A DNA stretch of 64,000 bases from Cucumibacter marinus DSM 18995 (GCF_000429865.1 NZ_KE386977.1:460854-524853); one strand, 5' to 3'; positions 17,037 through 26,652 are shown, counted from the stretch's first letter. Made by a program: numbers and translations. Notes: generated by a model not told the origin, from the sequence alone.

Positions 17037-18047
17037 CTAAAGCGGCTCAACGGCGACGCGATAGCGGATATCGACCGGTTTTCCCGCCCTGAAAGCAACG
17101 CTGGTCGGTGTTCCCGCCTCCGAAATGGGATTGGGCCTTGCTGCCGTGCCCGGGGCAATACCGAATGGTGCCGCGCAGGGCTCGATCCCGATGCACACAT
17201 GCCGCCCGTTCCAGGGCGCAAACTGACGCCCCCGGTTGGAATACCACAGCAAGGTGCTGGGCAGTTTCCCGGCATCCCAGGTGAACACCATCCGGTACCC
17301 GGCATGCCTGTTCTCAAGGGCGAAGCGGCCGTCAATGTCGTTGAGCTGCAGCAGTTCCTCAACCGCACGGTCGAACGGCAACCGGCTGGCGTCGACATCG
17401 CCCCCCTCCCTTGCGGGAACCTGCTCAAGTGATTGGAACCGGGCGTCCGGCTTGAACAACGCCGCATTGGGTTCGATGGTGCCGGGGAAACTGAGCCCCC
17501 AGCCGAACTCACCCGGGACCAGACGCGCCGCACCAGGATCCGTCGGCAGGGCAAAACAGCCATGCAGCGCCACCGGCAGGTTGCAATCCCGGCGAGGATG
17601 GATGGTCAGGGTGAAATCAATCGCCGGACCTTCCCGGTCGGGAGCGATCCGCCTTTCAAGCCGCGCGATATCGTGATCTTGCGGATAGGCGATGGTCATG
17701 TCGATCGCATCGTCCTGAGATGTTGCAAACGTCCAATCATGACCCGAACTGTAGCCATGGACGTCCGGCGCTTCTTCGTCGGGATCGATAGCGGACTGCC
17801 AGCGATCAGTGAAACTCTCCGCCGGCATCGGATAGCCGAACGGCACGCAGGGCCACTCCCCCCGCAAACCGCGGGTCAACCCGTCGAGCCCGGCACTCTC
17901 GGCCTCGTTCCACCACGGCGCGATGTGAAACGGGCTGACCTGCCGGCCGTCGGGCAAAATGAACACCGCCGGACCGATCATGCCGCCCAGCGCCTGCACA
18001 CTCACATTCCCGTGGCGCCAGCCAAGTGTCCTGACTTGATCGTTCAT
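17037..18047 (-). CDS. Galactose-mutarotase-like (aldose-epimerase superfamily) protein, copy 1
   Basis: This 336-residue cytoplasmic protein begins with a beta-rich VSVQALGGMIGPAVF stretch. It includes FHIAPWW, HGYSSGHDWTF and PVALHGCFALP, and ends in a WYSNRG.....WNGRHVCIGIEP block. Such a single-domain super-beta-sandwich is typical of aldose 1-epimerase-like proteins. A homologue is at 26653-27675, also within a sugar-catabolic operon. The role is probably interconversion of anomers of the imported or released sugar, or binding of a carbohydrate. The exact family was not recognised. The gene is upstream of the SDR operon but operator site 4 lies between them, so it may be a separate unit. 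Confidence 0.75.
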   Translation of the reverse strand: MNDQVRTLGWRHGNVSVQALGGMIGPAVFILPDGRQVSPFHIAPWWNEAESAGLDGLTRGLRGEWPCVPFGYPMPAESFTDRWQSAIDPDEEAPDVHGYSSGHDWTFATSQDDAIDMTIAYPQDHDIARLERRIAPDREGPAIDFTLTIHPRRDCNLPVALHGCFALPTDPGAARLVPGEFGWGLSFPGTIEPNAALFKPDARFQSLEQVPAREGGDVDASRLPFDRAVEELLQLNDIDGRFALENRHAGYRMVFTWDAGKLPSTLLWYSNRGRQFAPWNGRHVCIGIEPCAAPFGIAPGTAARPNPISEAGTPTSVAFRAGKPVDIRYRVAVEPL

Positions 18048-18750
18048 TCCCGTGATCTCCCTTTGGCGCGCAACTTCGCATGATGCCGGACGTGTCGAGA
18101 GCTTCCCGGGCGCTCATGCCTGCGCGGATGCATCGTTCTGATCGGCATCAGCCCACCCCGACGCGCCCGAGGCGGAGACACCGCCGGCGATTTAGACCTC
18201 ACCGCACTTCAAATCGTCAAGCACCCGAACCGTCGCCTGGCAGGATTGTCCGCCAGGGGGTCTGCGCTCTCGCTCCTTTCGGATGGCTCATCTGCCTGGA
18301 CCATCGGCACGACATGGCTGCAGATCAGCGTGACCCGAAAACACAAGTAATCACAACGACCTACAAGAATTCATGGAGAATGGCAGTGCTGTCAGACCCG
18401 TGCAAACCGGTCTCAGTCTGCCTGGATCTGCGAAGGTTCAGGCTTCGCCCGGATCGGGTTGCCCAACTGGTTCAATACCGCGATAGGCCCCGAAGACGCT
18501 TACGCTTGAGGGGTGTCATTTCCCGGCACCCAAGATCGCGCAACTCGCATCCACCAAGCGGGTGACGCGATCCGCTCGAACCACATTGACGGCTTTGCTC
18601 AAAATCTTTAGAGGTTGGGTCATCAGGCCACTAGGCCAATTAAGGGGGAGGTGTGCGATTCATGGCGATCTGCGGAATGATTCCGGGTGCATGCGGAGCG
18701 ACCTGTTGCGCCCATGAACAGGGCAGCGCGGGTGCCGGGCGGAGGCGCCG
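18048..18750. other. Long intergenic region between opposing transcription units
   Basis: This region lies between divergent genes (minus at 18047, plus at 18751) and must hold both promoters. The only frame of any length (plus, 18080-18565) has an Arg-rich, low-complexity product and is rejected. It contains one copy of a dispersed repeat at 18384-18416. A short direct repeat AGGCC-ACT-AGGCC is at about 18627-18639, upstream of the RraA gene. Confidence 0.55.
18384..18416 (+). repeat. Dispersed intergenic repeat, copy 1
   Basis: The block CAGTGCTGTCAGAC is followed after a few bases by GCAAACCGGTCTCA. The first half recurs exactly (AGTGCTGTCAGAC) at 35760 and the second half (GCAAACCGGTCTCA) at about 36336, both non-coding. 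This points to a mobile or palindromic intergenic repeat family. Confidence 0.55.
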
Positions 18751-19416
18751 GTGACACAATCCGAGACCATTTTCGATACCATCCGGCAGCGGCTCACCAC
18801 GGCTCAGATCGGGGATGCCCTGGATGTGGCCGGCTTCACGCGGCAGTTCCTGCCACCCTATCTGCGCGCGGTCGGCACGCCGGATATCCTGGTCGGGCGC
18901 GCCCTGACCGTGCTCGAAACCGATATCGCGCCCGGCGACGAGAACGGCGAACCCTTCGGGCTTATGTTTCGCGCGCTGGACGATCTTCGGCCCGGAGAGA
19001 TCTATCTTTGCACGGGCAGCAGCCCCAGCTACGCGCTCTGGGGCGAGTTGATGAGTTCGCGCGCTCAGGAACTGGGCGCAGCGGGAGCCGTGGTTGACGG
19101 GTTCCATCGTGACACGGCGGGCATATTGCGCCGACAGTTCCCGGTGTTTTCGGCGGGCGCCTATGCCCAGGACCAGCGGCCGCGGGGCAGGGTCGAGGAT
19201 TTCCGCTGCGATCTCACCTTTGCCAATGGGGTCAAGGTCGCCGACGGGGACATTGTCGTCGCCGATGTCGACGGCGTGCTTGTTGTCCCGGCGGACGCCC
19301 TGGAAGCGACTGTCGCTGCGGCACTCGAGAAGGCCGGCGTCGAACGCGACGTCCAGGAGATGATCGAGAGCGGGCAATCGACGAGCGATATCTTCAACAA
19401 AACCGGCGTGATGTGA
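18751..19416 (+). CDS. RraA/HMG-aldolase-family protein
   Basis: This 221-residue protein is of the RraA-like class II pyruvate aldolase group. The family signature GAVVDGFHRD has the conserved R120/D121 pair, the divalent metal and substrate residues in HMG/CHA aldolases. The GTG start has GGAGG five bases before it. Members either retro-aldol-cleave 4-hydroxy-2-keto acids or decarboxylate oxaloacetate. The true RraA inhibitor of RNase E is shorter and lacks catabolic neighbours. It is the first gene of a plus-strand operon with mannonate dehydratase, a GH38-like protein and an AGE isomerase. Cleavage of a 2-keto-3-deoxy or 2-keto-4-hydroxy acid derived from the sugar is therefore likely. 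Confidence 0.85.
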   Translation: MTQSETIFDTIRQRLTTAQIGDALDVAGFTRQFLPPYLRAVGTPDILVGRALTVLETDIAPGDENGEPFGLMFRALDDLRPGEIYLCTGSSPSYALWGELMSSRAQELGAAGAVVDGFHRDTAGILRRQFPVFSAGAYAQDQRPRGRVEDFRCDLTFANGVKVADGDIVVADVDGVLVVPADALEATVAAALEKAGVERDVQEMIESGQSTSDIFNKTGVM

Positions 19417-19425
19417 GGCCTGCCC

Positions 19426-20508
19426 ATGAAAATCGGCTTGGGACTGTATCGCGAATCGTTGACCGAACAGAATTTCAGGTTCGCCGCACAGGCCGGCGCA
19501 ACCCATATCGTCGCCCATTTGGCCAGCTATATGAGCGGCAAGGATCCCACCTTGTCACGCGGTCCCGATGATGCCGGCTGGGGCGACTGCTCCGGGGATG
19601 CGCTCTGGACGTTCGAGGAAATGGACGACCTCGTCAAAACCGTCCGCAGCCACGGCCTCGAGCTGGCGGCCATCGAGAATTTTCCGCCGGTCTTCTGGTC
19701 GGATATCCTGCTGGACGGACCGCGCAAAGCCCAGCAGATGGAAGACCTGAAACAGGTCGTGCGCAATGCCGGACGCGCGGGCGTTCCCTGTATCGGATAC
19801 AATTTCTCGATTGCCGGTGTTTGGGGCTGGACCCGCGGACCGATGTCCCGCGCAGGCGCAGTCTCTGTCGGTTTTGACGCATCCAAGATCGACATGGCCA
19901 CACCCTTGCCCGACGGTGTTCTGTGGAACATGCGCTACCGCCCCGGCGTACCCGGCGCCGAACCCGTGAGTGTTTCCGCCACGGAGATCTGGGAGCGCCT
20001 GACCTGGTTCCTCGAGCAACTGGTTCCGGTTGCCGAGGAAGCCAATGTCCGGCTCGCGGCGCACCCCGACGACCCGCCTGTCGAAAGCCTGCGTGGTGGC
20101 GCCCGGCTTGTGAACCAGCCGCGAAAATACGACCGCCTGCTGTCCATCGTCGACAGCACTGCCAACAGCGCGGAGTTGTGTCTGGGTTCCCTGCAGGAAA
20201 TGTCGGAGGGCGATATCTACGAGACCGTGCGCCAGATCGCACGGCGCGATCGCATCGGATACATTCATTTCCGCAACGTCCGGGGCAAAGTCCCAAACTA
20301 TGTCGAGACCTTCATCGACGATGGCGACATCGACATGGTCGAGATCGTTCGCATTCTGCGCGACGAAGGCTTCGACGGTGTGATGATCCCCGACCACACG
20401 CCTGAGCTCGACTGCGGTGCCCCATGGCATGCCGGCATGGCCTACGCGCTCGGCTATATGCGGGCCCTGGTCAACACCGCCGATTCCCTCGGTCCGTCCG
20501 CGGCCTGA
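19426..20508 (+). CDS. uxuA: Mannonate dehydratase (UxuA family)
   Basis: This 360-residue xylose-isomerase-like TIM-barrel enzyme has UxuA metal ligands H213 (AAHPDDPP), C252 (ELCLGS), H281 (IHFRNVRG) and D323 (IPDHTPEL). The KYDRLLSIVDS block is also typical of D-mannonate dehydratase. It converts D-mannonate to 2-keto-3-deoxy-D-gluconate, the step of hexuronate catabolism that feeds the 2-keto-3-deoxy-acid pool. No uronate isomerase or fructuronate reductase is visible here, so mannonate probably arises from a sugar oxidised by one of the local dehydrogenases. The start is nine bases after the RraA stop. A broader substrate within the UxuA family remains possible. Confidence 0.85.
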   Translation: MKIGLGLYRESLTEQNFRFAAQAGATHIVAHLASYMSGKDPTLSRGPDDAGWGDCSGDALWTFEEMDDLVKTVRSHGLELAAIENFPPVFWSDILLDGPRKAQQMEDLKQVVRNAGRAGVPCIGYNFSIAGVWGWTRGPMSRAGAVSVGFDASKIDMATPLPDGVLWNMRYRPGVPGAEPVSVSATEIWERLTWFLEQLVPVAEEANVRLAAHPDDPPVESLRGGARLVNQPRKYDRLLSIVDSTANSAELCLGSLQEMSEGDIYETVRQIARRDRIGYIHFRNVRGKVPNYVETFIDDGDIDMVEIVRILRDEGFDGVMIPDHTPELDCGAPWHAGMAYALGYMRALVNTADSLGPSAA

Positions 20509-20534
20509 GCCAGTCCTCCAGTTCCGGTGAGAAA

Positions 20535-23114
20535 ATGATCAAGGAAATTTATCTGGTTCCGCACAGCCACACCGATGTGGGCTACACCCACCCGCAGCCC
20601 GTTGTGCTCGAGCTGCATCGCCGGTTCCTCGACGAGGCGCTCGACCTCGTTGAGGCGACGGCGGACCGCGACGACGGTTCGGCATTCCGCTGGATGGTGG
20701 AGGTCAGCGGCACCGCCATCGACTGGTGGCGGCATGCGACGAGCACCGAAAAGGACCGGTTGGTCGCCGCCGCGAAATCGGGCGCCGTCGAGATTGCCGG
20801 CATGCAGTGGAACCAGGCGCACCTTTCCGACCACCACATGCTTATCGAAGCCATGCGGCCGGTTCGCGAACTGCGCGAGGCTGGCATTCCGATCCGCTCG
20901 GCCATGAATGTTGATGTCAACGGCGCCAATTGGGGACTGGTCGAGGTGCTCGGCGGGTTCGGCATCGAGCATTTCTCGATGGCGATCAACGAGCATTTCG
21001 GCCACGCCGTGCAGCCCCGCCCTCAGGCGTTCAGATGGCAGTCTCCCACTGGTCGGGAACTCCTTGTCTATAACGGACTGATGTACGGGGTCACGGTCAG
21101 CGGCTGGCTGGGTATTCCCGGCGATATGGACAGGACGCAAATGGCCGTTCCCCGTCTGGCCGAGTTGCTGGAAGAGCGCGGCTACCCGCATTCCGTCCTG
21201 ATCATGCAGGCAACGAATATCCTGTTTCACGACAATGCTCGCCCGAACCCCGATTTGCCCGACCACGTGCGCCGGTTCAATGAAACGGGCGGTTCTGTTC
21301 GGCTTCGCATTGCCTCCATGGGCGAGGCATTCGACCGGTTGCGAGAGGATGGACTGGACGGAATCCCAATCCAGCGCGGCGACTGGCCGGACTGGTGGAC
21401 GTTCGGGTCGGGCAGCACGGCACGCGAGACAGCCGTCACATTGGCGGGTCAGCGGGCCCTCCGTGACGGACAGCAACTTTCGGCCTGGGCCGGTGAACGC
21501 CCGAAGCGCAGCGAAACGACGGAACGCCAGGCCGCAGAGGCTCTGGCGCTCTATGTCGAGCACACCTACACGGCCGACCGCGCGGCCCGGAAGCCGGATT
21601 CGCAGGAGGCCGATATCCAGATTCACTGGAAGAAGGCACAGGCCTACAACGGATACAGCCTGGCACGCATGCTGCGCCGTGATGGTCTCGCCGCCCGGGC
21701 CTCACAGCACAAGGGAACCGAGCGCAGCCTGCTTATCTACAATCCCTTGCCGGTCGCGGTGCGCGGTCCGGTGCTCGTGCCCAAGCACAATATCGACGTT
21801 CACAAGCTCGATCGCGTGGCGGCGCTATTCGAGGATGCCTGCCACATTCTGCACCGCCAGGACGTCGAACTCGGTGATGTGAGCGACGATGATCTGATGA
21901 TGGCCAAGCTCGACTTGCCGGCGATGGGATATGCGGTGCTGCCTTATGCCGACCTTGCGCCGGCGCAAGGTGAGCTCCACGCCTCCGAAGGGCGATTGAA
22001 CAATGAACGGGTGAAGGTCCAGCTCAATACGGATAAGGGGGGCGTCTTCTCCCTTCGCGTCGATGGCCGCGAGCGGATCGATGCGCAGTGGGATTTCGGT
22101 TTCGGCGTGCCGGTTCTCGAAATCCCTGAACCGCGGGAAAGGATCAGTCTTTATGGCCCGGTGATCTTCAACGAGATGGAGCATTCCATCGACCTGCACC
22201 AGGACTGGCACCCGAACTGGACTGCACACCGGGAAGCCGGTCGTCTCGAACACACCGCCGTCAGCCGACGATCGGGTTTCGTCGATGTGACGCAGAGTTT
22301 CCGGTTTTCGACCGGTGAAACAGCAAGGGTGCGCTACCGTCTCGCAGCAGGCGGTGACACCGTTTCAATCGAGACCACCCTCGACAAACACCGCTTGTCG
22401 TTCCCGCATTCCTACTATCTGCCCTTGCCACTCGCCATGGGCGAGAACTGGGCAGGACACTATGAAACCGCCGGCGCAGTCGTTGAACTCGACGCCGAGC
22501 AGCTTCCCGGATCCAGCCAGCATTTCATTCCGACGCAACGCTTCATCCGTCTTCAGGATGAGGAAACCGGCATGACTGTCGGTTCACCCGATACCGCGTT
22601 GTTCCAGGTCGGCGGCTTCACCTTCGGCCGACACCATCGTGGCAAGGTCAAGCGCGATGGTCCGGTCCTCCTCGCCTGGCTCAACAACAATTACTGGGAC
22701 ACAAATTTCGAGGTCACTCAATCCGGACCGATTCGTACCCGGCTGCACCTTGCCGCCCATGACGCCGAGCCGGTTTCACGCTCGATCGAACGGATCCTTC
22801 CGCTGGTCAACGAGCCTTCGGTCCATTTCCTGAAATCCGCTGGGGCCGCGAAGGGCAGCTTGCTGGGGGTTGATTCCGGCGGACTGATGCTGACCGGCAC
22901 CGAACGCCAAGCGCAGGTTTTGAGGTTGTTTTTCCTCAACCCGGACAACGAAAACCGGACACTCCGGCTTTCAAGCGGCGAACTGAAGATCGGATCCGCC
23001 CATCTGGCCGGACTCGACGGCAGCCGCGGCGAAGCAATTTCCGTAATGGACGGGGCGCTTTCCATTCCCGTGGCCCCACGGGCCTGGGTGGCCATCGCAC
23101 TCGATCTTGTTTGA
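20535..23114 (+). CDS. GH38-like (alpha-mannosidase-related) protein, copy 3
   Basis: This 859-residue protein is homologous to those at 4895-7528 and 8818-11457 but clearly more distant. It has HSHTDVG with H12/D14, the nucleophile-type aspartate in NVDVNGANWG, and a GDWPDWWTFG block. It also has an N-terminal barrel followed by a large beta-sandwich half. The start at 20535 is used because it aligns with the other two copies. An upstream in-frame start would add 37 residues that overlap the mannonate dehydratase. There is no signal peptide. Genomic company with mannonate dehydratase and an AGE isomerase suggests release of mannose or a related hexose in the cytoplasm. Confidence 0.84.
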   Translation: MIKEIYLVPHSHTDVGYTHPQPVVLELHRRFLDEALDLVEATADRDDGSAFRWMVEVSGTAIDWWRHATSTEKDRLVAAAKSGAVEIAGMQWNQAHLSDHHMLIEAMRPVRELREAGIPIRSAMNVDVNGANWGLVEVLGGFGIEHFSMAINEHFGHAVQPRPQAFRWQSPTGRELLVYNGLMYGVTVSGWLGIPGDMDRTQMAVPRLAELLEERGYPHSVLIMQATNILFHDNARPNPDLPDHVRRFNETGGSVRLRIASMGEAFDRLREDGLDGIPIQRGDWPDWWTFGSGSTARETAVTLAGQRALRDGQQLSAWAGERPKRSETTERQAAEALALYVEHTYTADRAARKPDSQEADIQIHWKKAQAYNGYSLARMLRRDGLAARASQHKGTERSLLIYNPLPVAVRGPVLVPKHNIDVHKLDRVAALFEDACHILHRQDVELGDVSDDDLMMAKLDLPAMGYAVLPYADLAPAQGELHASEGRLNNERVKVQLNTDKGGVFSLRVDGRERIDAQWDFGFGVPVLEIPEPRERISLYGPVIFNEMEHSIDLHQDWHPNWTAHREAGRLEHTAVSRRSGFVDVTQSFRFSTGETARVRYRLAAGGDTVSIETTLDKHRLSFPHSYYLPLPLAMGENWAGHYETAGAVVELDAEQLPGSSQHFIPTQRFIRLQDEETGMTVGSPDTALFQVGGFTFGRHHRGKVKRDGPVLLAWLNNNYWDTNFEVTQSGPIRTRLHLAAHDAEPVSRSIERILPLVNEPSVHFLKSAGAAKGSLLGVDSGGLMLTGTERQAQVLRLFFLNPDNENRTLRLSSGELKIGSAHLAGLDGSRGEAISVMDGALSIPVAPRAWVAIALDLV

Positions 23115-23135
23115 GGTACCGACGGAGAACGGACC

Positions 23136-24338
23136 ATGCAACTTCCCGCAGGACGTTTCCGGACCCCGGACTTCCTCGTCGGACAAATCAGATCGATCAT
23201 CGATTTCTACTACCCGGTCTCCATCGATCATCACTATGGCGGGTTTATCAACCAGTTGCGCGACGACGGAACCGTGTTCGACAGCCGGACCAAGCACCTC
23301 GTCGGCACCACCCGATTCATATACAACTATGCCACGGCCGGCGCACTGCTTGGGGATCAGGACCTGATCAGGGCCGCCCGCCACGGCATCGAGTTTCTCG
23401 ATCGTGGGCATCGCCAGCCAGATGGCTCCTTCGCCTGGATCCTTGACCGGAACACCGTGCGTGACGCGACGCTTCACGCCTATGGCCATGCCTTTGTGGT
23501 TCTTGCCGCGGCAGCAGCGCTCAGGGCGGACATTCAGGAAGCCCGCCCTCTGCTGGAGCAGGCATGGTGCGTGCTCGAGGAGCGCCTGTTCGAGCCCGAA
23601 CACGGACTGTATGCAGACGAAATACCGGCAGGAAGCGGTTCGGTTCCCGAACCGTATCGCGGGCAAAATGCCAATATGCATCTTTGCGAGGCGTTTCTGC
23701 TCGCGTTCGAGACCACTGGCGATCAGATTTATCTCGATCGCGCGGCGCTTCTTGCCGAGCGCATCTGCCTCGATCTCGCTGCGCACACCAAGGGCCTGAT
23801 CTGGGAACACTACCGGTCCGACTGGACACCTGATTTCATCTACAACCAGGACAATCCAAAAGATCTGTTCCGTCCCTTCGGCTACCTCCCCGGACATTTC
23901 ATCGAATGGGCCAAGCTGCTCGTTCTGCTTGATAATCACCGGCCCGCCGAATGGCGCCTCGAAAGAGCCGAAGCGCTGTTCGATACCGCAATGGCATCCT
24001 GTTGGGATGCGGATAAAGGCGGCATCGCCTATAGCTACACGCCCGAGCGCGGTATCCTCGATACCGATCGCTACTACTGGGTGATTGCCGAAGCCATCGC
24101 GGCTTCGGCTTTGCTCGCCGGGCGGACCGGCCGGACGCACTACTGGGACTGGTACGACCGGCTGTGGAGCTATGCCGAGGAGTTTTTCATCGATGCCGAG
24201 TACGGCGGCTGGTACCGGGTGCTTGACCGCGCCGGCAATCGCTATTCTGACGAGAAGAGCCCGGCTGCAAAAACCGACTATCACCCGCTGTCCGCGTGCA
24301 TGACGGCCCTTGATGTGATCGGGCGACAGCGCGGTTAG
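23136..24338 (+). CDS. AGE-family isomerase (mannose isomerase / N-acylglucosamine 2-epimerase-like)
   Basis: This 400-residue alpha/alpha-barrel protein has family hallmarks. These are YGGF near the N-terminus, RGQNANMHLCEAFL (catalytic His region), GHFIEWAKLL, YGGWYRVLD and the C-terminal SPAAKTDYHP. The unmodified active-site pattern resembles mannose isomerase and YihS (aldose-ketose isomerisation of mannose-type sugars) more than N-acylglucosamine epimerase. It follows GH38-like copy 3 by 21 bp and ends with a 4-bp convergent overlap with the ATPase gene. The likely role is conversion of released mannose, or a derivative, to fructose. Cellobiose-epimerase-type activity is the main alternative. 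Confidence 0.85.
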   Translation: MQLPAGRFRTPDFLVGQIRSIIDFYYPVSIDHHYGGFINQLRDDGTVFDSRTKHLVGTTRFIYNYATAGALLGDQDLIRAARHGIEFLDRGHRQPDGSFAWILDRNTVRDATLHAYGHAFVVLAAAAALRADIQEARPLLEQAWCVLEERLFEPEHGLYADEIPAGSGSVPEPYRGQNANMHLCEAFLLAFETTGDQIYLDRAALLAERICLDLAAHTKGLIWEHYRSDWTPDFIYNQDNPKDLFRPFGYLPGHFIEWAKLLVLLDNHRPAEWRLERAEALFDTAMASCWDADKGGIAYSYTPERGILDTDRYYWVIAEAIAASALLAGRTGRTHYWDWYDRLWSYAEEFFIDAEYGGWYRVLDRAGNRYSDEKSPAAKTDYHPLSACMTALDVIGRQRG

Positions 24339-25393
24339 ACGCTCAGCCGCTGTCCCGTCTTGCTGTCAAATATATGAATTGCCGAGGGTTCAGGCCGGAT
24401 ACGCAGGAGATCGCCCGGCGCCGCGGCAACGCGCTCGCGAAAGGCGCCCGTGATTTCCGCACCCCCGAAACTGGCAACGACCTGGGTCTCCGAGCCCGTG
24501 GGTTCCACAGTCCTGACCTTCGCACCGACGCCTTCGGGATCGAGAAGGAAATGCTCGGGCCTGACGCCGAGGATCACGTCACGCCCGTCCGAATCCTGCG
24601 GAGCCGCAGATAGCGGGATCACCACCTCGTCCGCCCCGATGAATTCGTTGCCCTTGATCCGTCCCTCGAGCATGTTCATGGAAGGCGACCCGATGAACCC
24701 GGCAACGAAGCGATTGGCCGGTCGATCATAGAGCTCGAGGGGACTGCCCTCCTGTTCGATCACGCCCTTGTTCATGACAACGATCCGGTCCGCCATGGTC
24801 ATCGCCTCGATCTGGTCATGGGTGACATAGACCGTCGTCGTACCGAGGCGTTGATGATTGAGCTTGATTTCCGAGCGCATCTGGACACGCAGCTTGGCAT
24901 CGAGGTTCGACAAGGGCTCGTCAAAGAGAAACACCTCCGGATTGCGAACGATGGCCCGGCCCATGGCCACGCGCTGCCGCTGGCCGCCCGAAAGCTGCTT
25001 GGGGTATCTGTGCAGGTATTCGTCCAGTCCGAGCGTTGCGGCGACTTCGGCCACCCTGGCTTTCATCACGGACTTTTCGACATTCATCATCTTGAGCGAG
25101 AAGCCCATATTCTGCTCAACCGTCATGTGCGGATAGAGCGCGTAGGACTGAAACACCATGGCGATATCGCGATCCTTGGGCGGCAGGTCGTTGACGACCC
25201 GGCCACTGATCTCGATCTCACCGCCCGTGATGTCTTCAAGTCCGGCAATCATACGCAGCATGGTCGATTTCCCGCATCCGGAAGGACCCACCAGGACAAC
25301 GAATTCTCCATCCCGGATATCGACCGAAATGCCGTGAAGCACCGGAACAGCGCCATAGCTCTTGAAAAGGTCCCTGATGTGGACGGCACCCAT
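24335..25393 (-). CDS. ABC transporter ATP-binding protein, MalK/UgpC family
   Basis: This 352-residue sugar-import ATPase has Walker A GPSGCGKST at about 36-44, signature [16 protein letters not shown], Walker [17 protein letters not shown], and a C-terminal TOBE domain with LGVRPEHFLLDPEG. It is the last gene of the operon running from 28586. No permease is adjacent. The only incomplete importer nearby is that of 30299-35626 (binding protein plus two permeases without an ATPase), so this protein is its probable motor. A ribosome site (ACGGAG) precedes the ATG. The last four bases overlap the convergent isomerase gene. Confidence 0.93.
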   Translation of the reverse strand: MGAVHIRDLFKSYGAVPVLHGISVDIRDGEFVVLVGPSGCGKSTMLRMIAGLEDITGGEIEISGRVVNDLPPKDRDIAMVFQSYALYPHMTVEQNMGFSLKMMNVEKSVMKARVAEVAATLGLDEYLHRYPKQLSGGQRQRVAMGRAIVRNPEVFLFDEPLSNLDAKLRVQMRSEIKLNHQRLGTTTVYVTHDQIEAMTMADRIVVMNKGVIEQEGSPLELYDRPANRFVAGFIGSPSMNMLEGRIKGNEFIGADEVVIPLSAAPQDSDGRDVILGVRPEHFLLDPEGVGAKVRTVEPTGSETQVVASFGGAEITGAFRERVAAAPGDLLRIRPEPSAIHIFDSKTGQRLSV

Positions 25394-25416
25394 GTGAATT
25401 CACTCCGTTTCTGAAA

Positions 25417-26598
25417 CTATTCGGCAGCCGGCAAGGCTTGGCGGATTCGGGTTTCGACCTCCCCGAACACCAGATTATGAGGACCGATCTCATCGACCGA
25501 TACCACGCCGCAAAGGCCCATTGTCTTGTGTAGCCCGTCGTGGATGATCTCGAGCACGCGGGTCACTCCCTGCTCACCCATCGCACCCAGGCCATACAGC
25601 ATGCTGCGCCCGACATAGGTACTCTGTGCCCCCAGAGCGATGGCCTTGAAAACGTCCTGTCCCGACTGGATGCCGCCATCCACATGCACTTCAACCGATG
25701 TGCCGACGGCCGACACCACAGCCGGGAGAGCCGATATTGAAGACACCGCACCGTCGAGCTGGCGGCCGCCATGATTGGAAACCACGATGGCATCCGCCCC
25801 GCATTCGACGGCACGCAAGGCATCTTCCGGGTCAAGAATACCCTTGATGATGAGCTTGCCTTTCCAGCGGTCACGGATCCTTTTCACATCCGACCAGTTC
25901 AATGACGGATCGAACTGGCCGTCGGTCCATTTCGCCAGTGCGCTCACATCGTCGAGGTTGCCGATATGCCCGGCCAGCGTTCCGAAGCTGCGCCGCCGCG
26001 TGCCCAGCATGGCCCGGCACCAATAGGGTTTGGTCACCAGCTCGGCAAGGTTTCGCAATGTTGGTCTCGGCGGCGACGATAATCCGTTTCGAACATCCCT
26101 GTGGCGATTGCCCGACAGAGGCAGGTCAAGAGTGACCACCAGGACCGGGCATCCGACACTCGCCGCGCGGTCCATCAGCCCGTCGACAAACTCGCGGTCC
26201 CGCATCACATAGAGCTGGAACCAGAACGGTTCCTCGACATTGTCGGCGAGGTCCTCGAGCCCGCAGATTGCAACGGTCGACAGGGTATAAGGTATGCCGA
26301 ACTTCTGAGCCGCCCGTGCCGCCAGGATCTCGCCATCGGCATGCACCATGCCAGTCAGGCCGGCCGGCGCGATCGCCACCGGCATACGAATGTCGTTCCC
26401 CAGCATCCGGGCGGCCGTGCTGCGTTCGGAGACATCGATCGCAACCCGCTGGCGCAGATGCAATTGTCCGAAATCGGCGCTGTTTTCCCAGCGCGTCTTC
26501 TCGGACCACGAGCCGCCATCCACGTAGTCGAAAAACATACGGGGCACACGCCGTCTGGCCATTCGCCTCAGTTCTTCGACGCTTGTTACAGCTCGCAT
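25417..26598 (-). CDS. FMN-dependent alpha-hydroxy-acid oxidase/dehydrogenase
   Basis: This 393-residue member of the LldD/glycolate oxidase family starts with the standard ITSVEELRRMARRRVPRMFFDYVDGGS-type segment. It carries the FMN and substrate motifs LTGMVHADGE, FQLYVMRDRE, KGILDPEDA and SNHGGRQLDG with the catalytic His. It oxidises L-lactate, glycolate, mandelate or a similar 2-hydroxy acid. In a sugar-acid pathway L-lactate or a hydroxy-acid fragment is the natural substrate. An ATG at 26652, directly after the upstream stop, would add 18 atypical residues without a ribosome site, so the internal start is preferred. It is the third gene of the 28586-24335 operon. Confidence 0.88.
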   Translation of the reverse strand: MRAVTSVEELRRMARRRVPRMFFDYVDGGSWSEKTRWENSADFGQLHLRQRVAIDVSERSTAARMLGNDIRMPVAIAPAGLTGMVHADGEILAARAAQKFGIPYTLSTVAICGLEDLADNVEEPFWFQLYVMRDREFVDGLMDRAASVGCPVLVVTLDLPLSGNRHRDVRNGLSSPPRPTLRNLAELVTKPYWCRAMLGTRRRSFGTLAGHIGNLDDVSALAKWTDGQFDPSLNWSDVKRIRDRWKGKLIIKGILDPEDALRAVECGADAIVVSNHGGRQLDGAVSSISALPAVVSAVGTSVEVHVDGGIQSGQDVFKAIALGAQSTYVGRSMLYGLGAMGEQGVTRVLEIIHDGLHKTMGLCGVVSVDEIGPHNLVFGEVETRIRQALPAAE

Positions 26599-26652
26599 TT
26601 TGGATCGCTTTCCGATAGGCGCATGATCGCTGATCCGGCCCGTTGCAGACAT

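Noticed and set aside
18080..18565. Plus-strand frame in the 18-kb intergenic region
   Set aside because: The product is Arg/Pro/His-rich without motifs, no ribosome site is present, and it overlaps a repeat copy.
18627..18639. AGGCC-ACT-AGGCC direct repeat as a fifth GntR operator
   Set aside because: It contains ACTAGG but not the palindromic second half, and it lacks the TTGACT spacing of sites 3 and 4.
19426..20508. Complete hexuronate (glucuronate/galacturonate) pathway around mannonate dehydratase
   Set aside because: No uronate isomerase, fructuronate reductase, KDG kinase or KDPG aldolase gene is present in the window, so only the single step is claimed.
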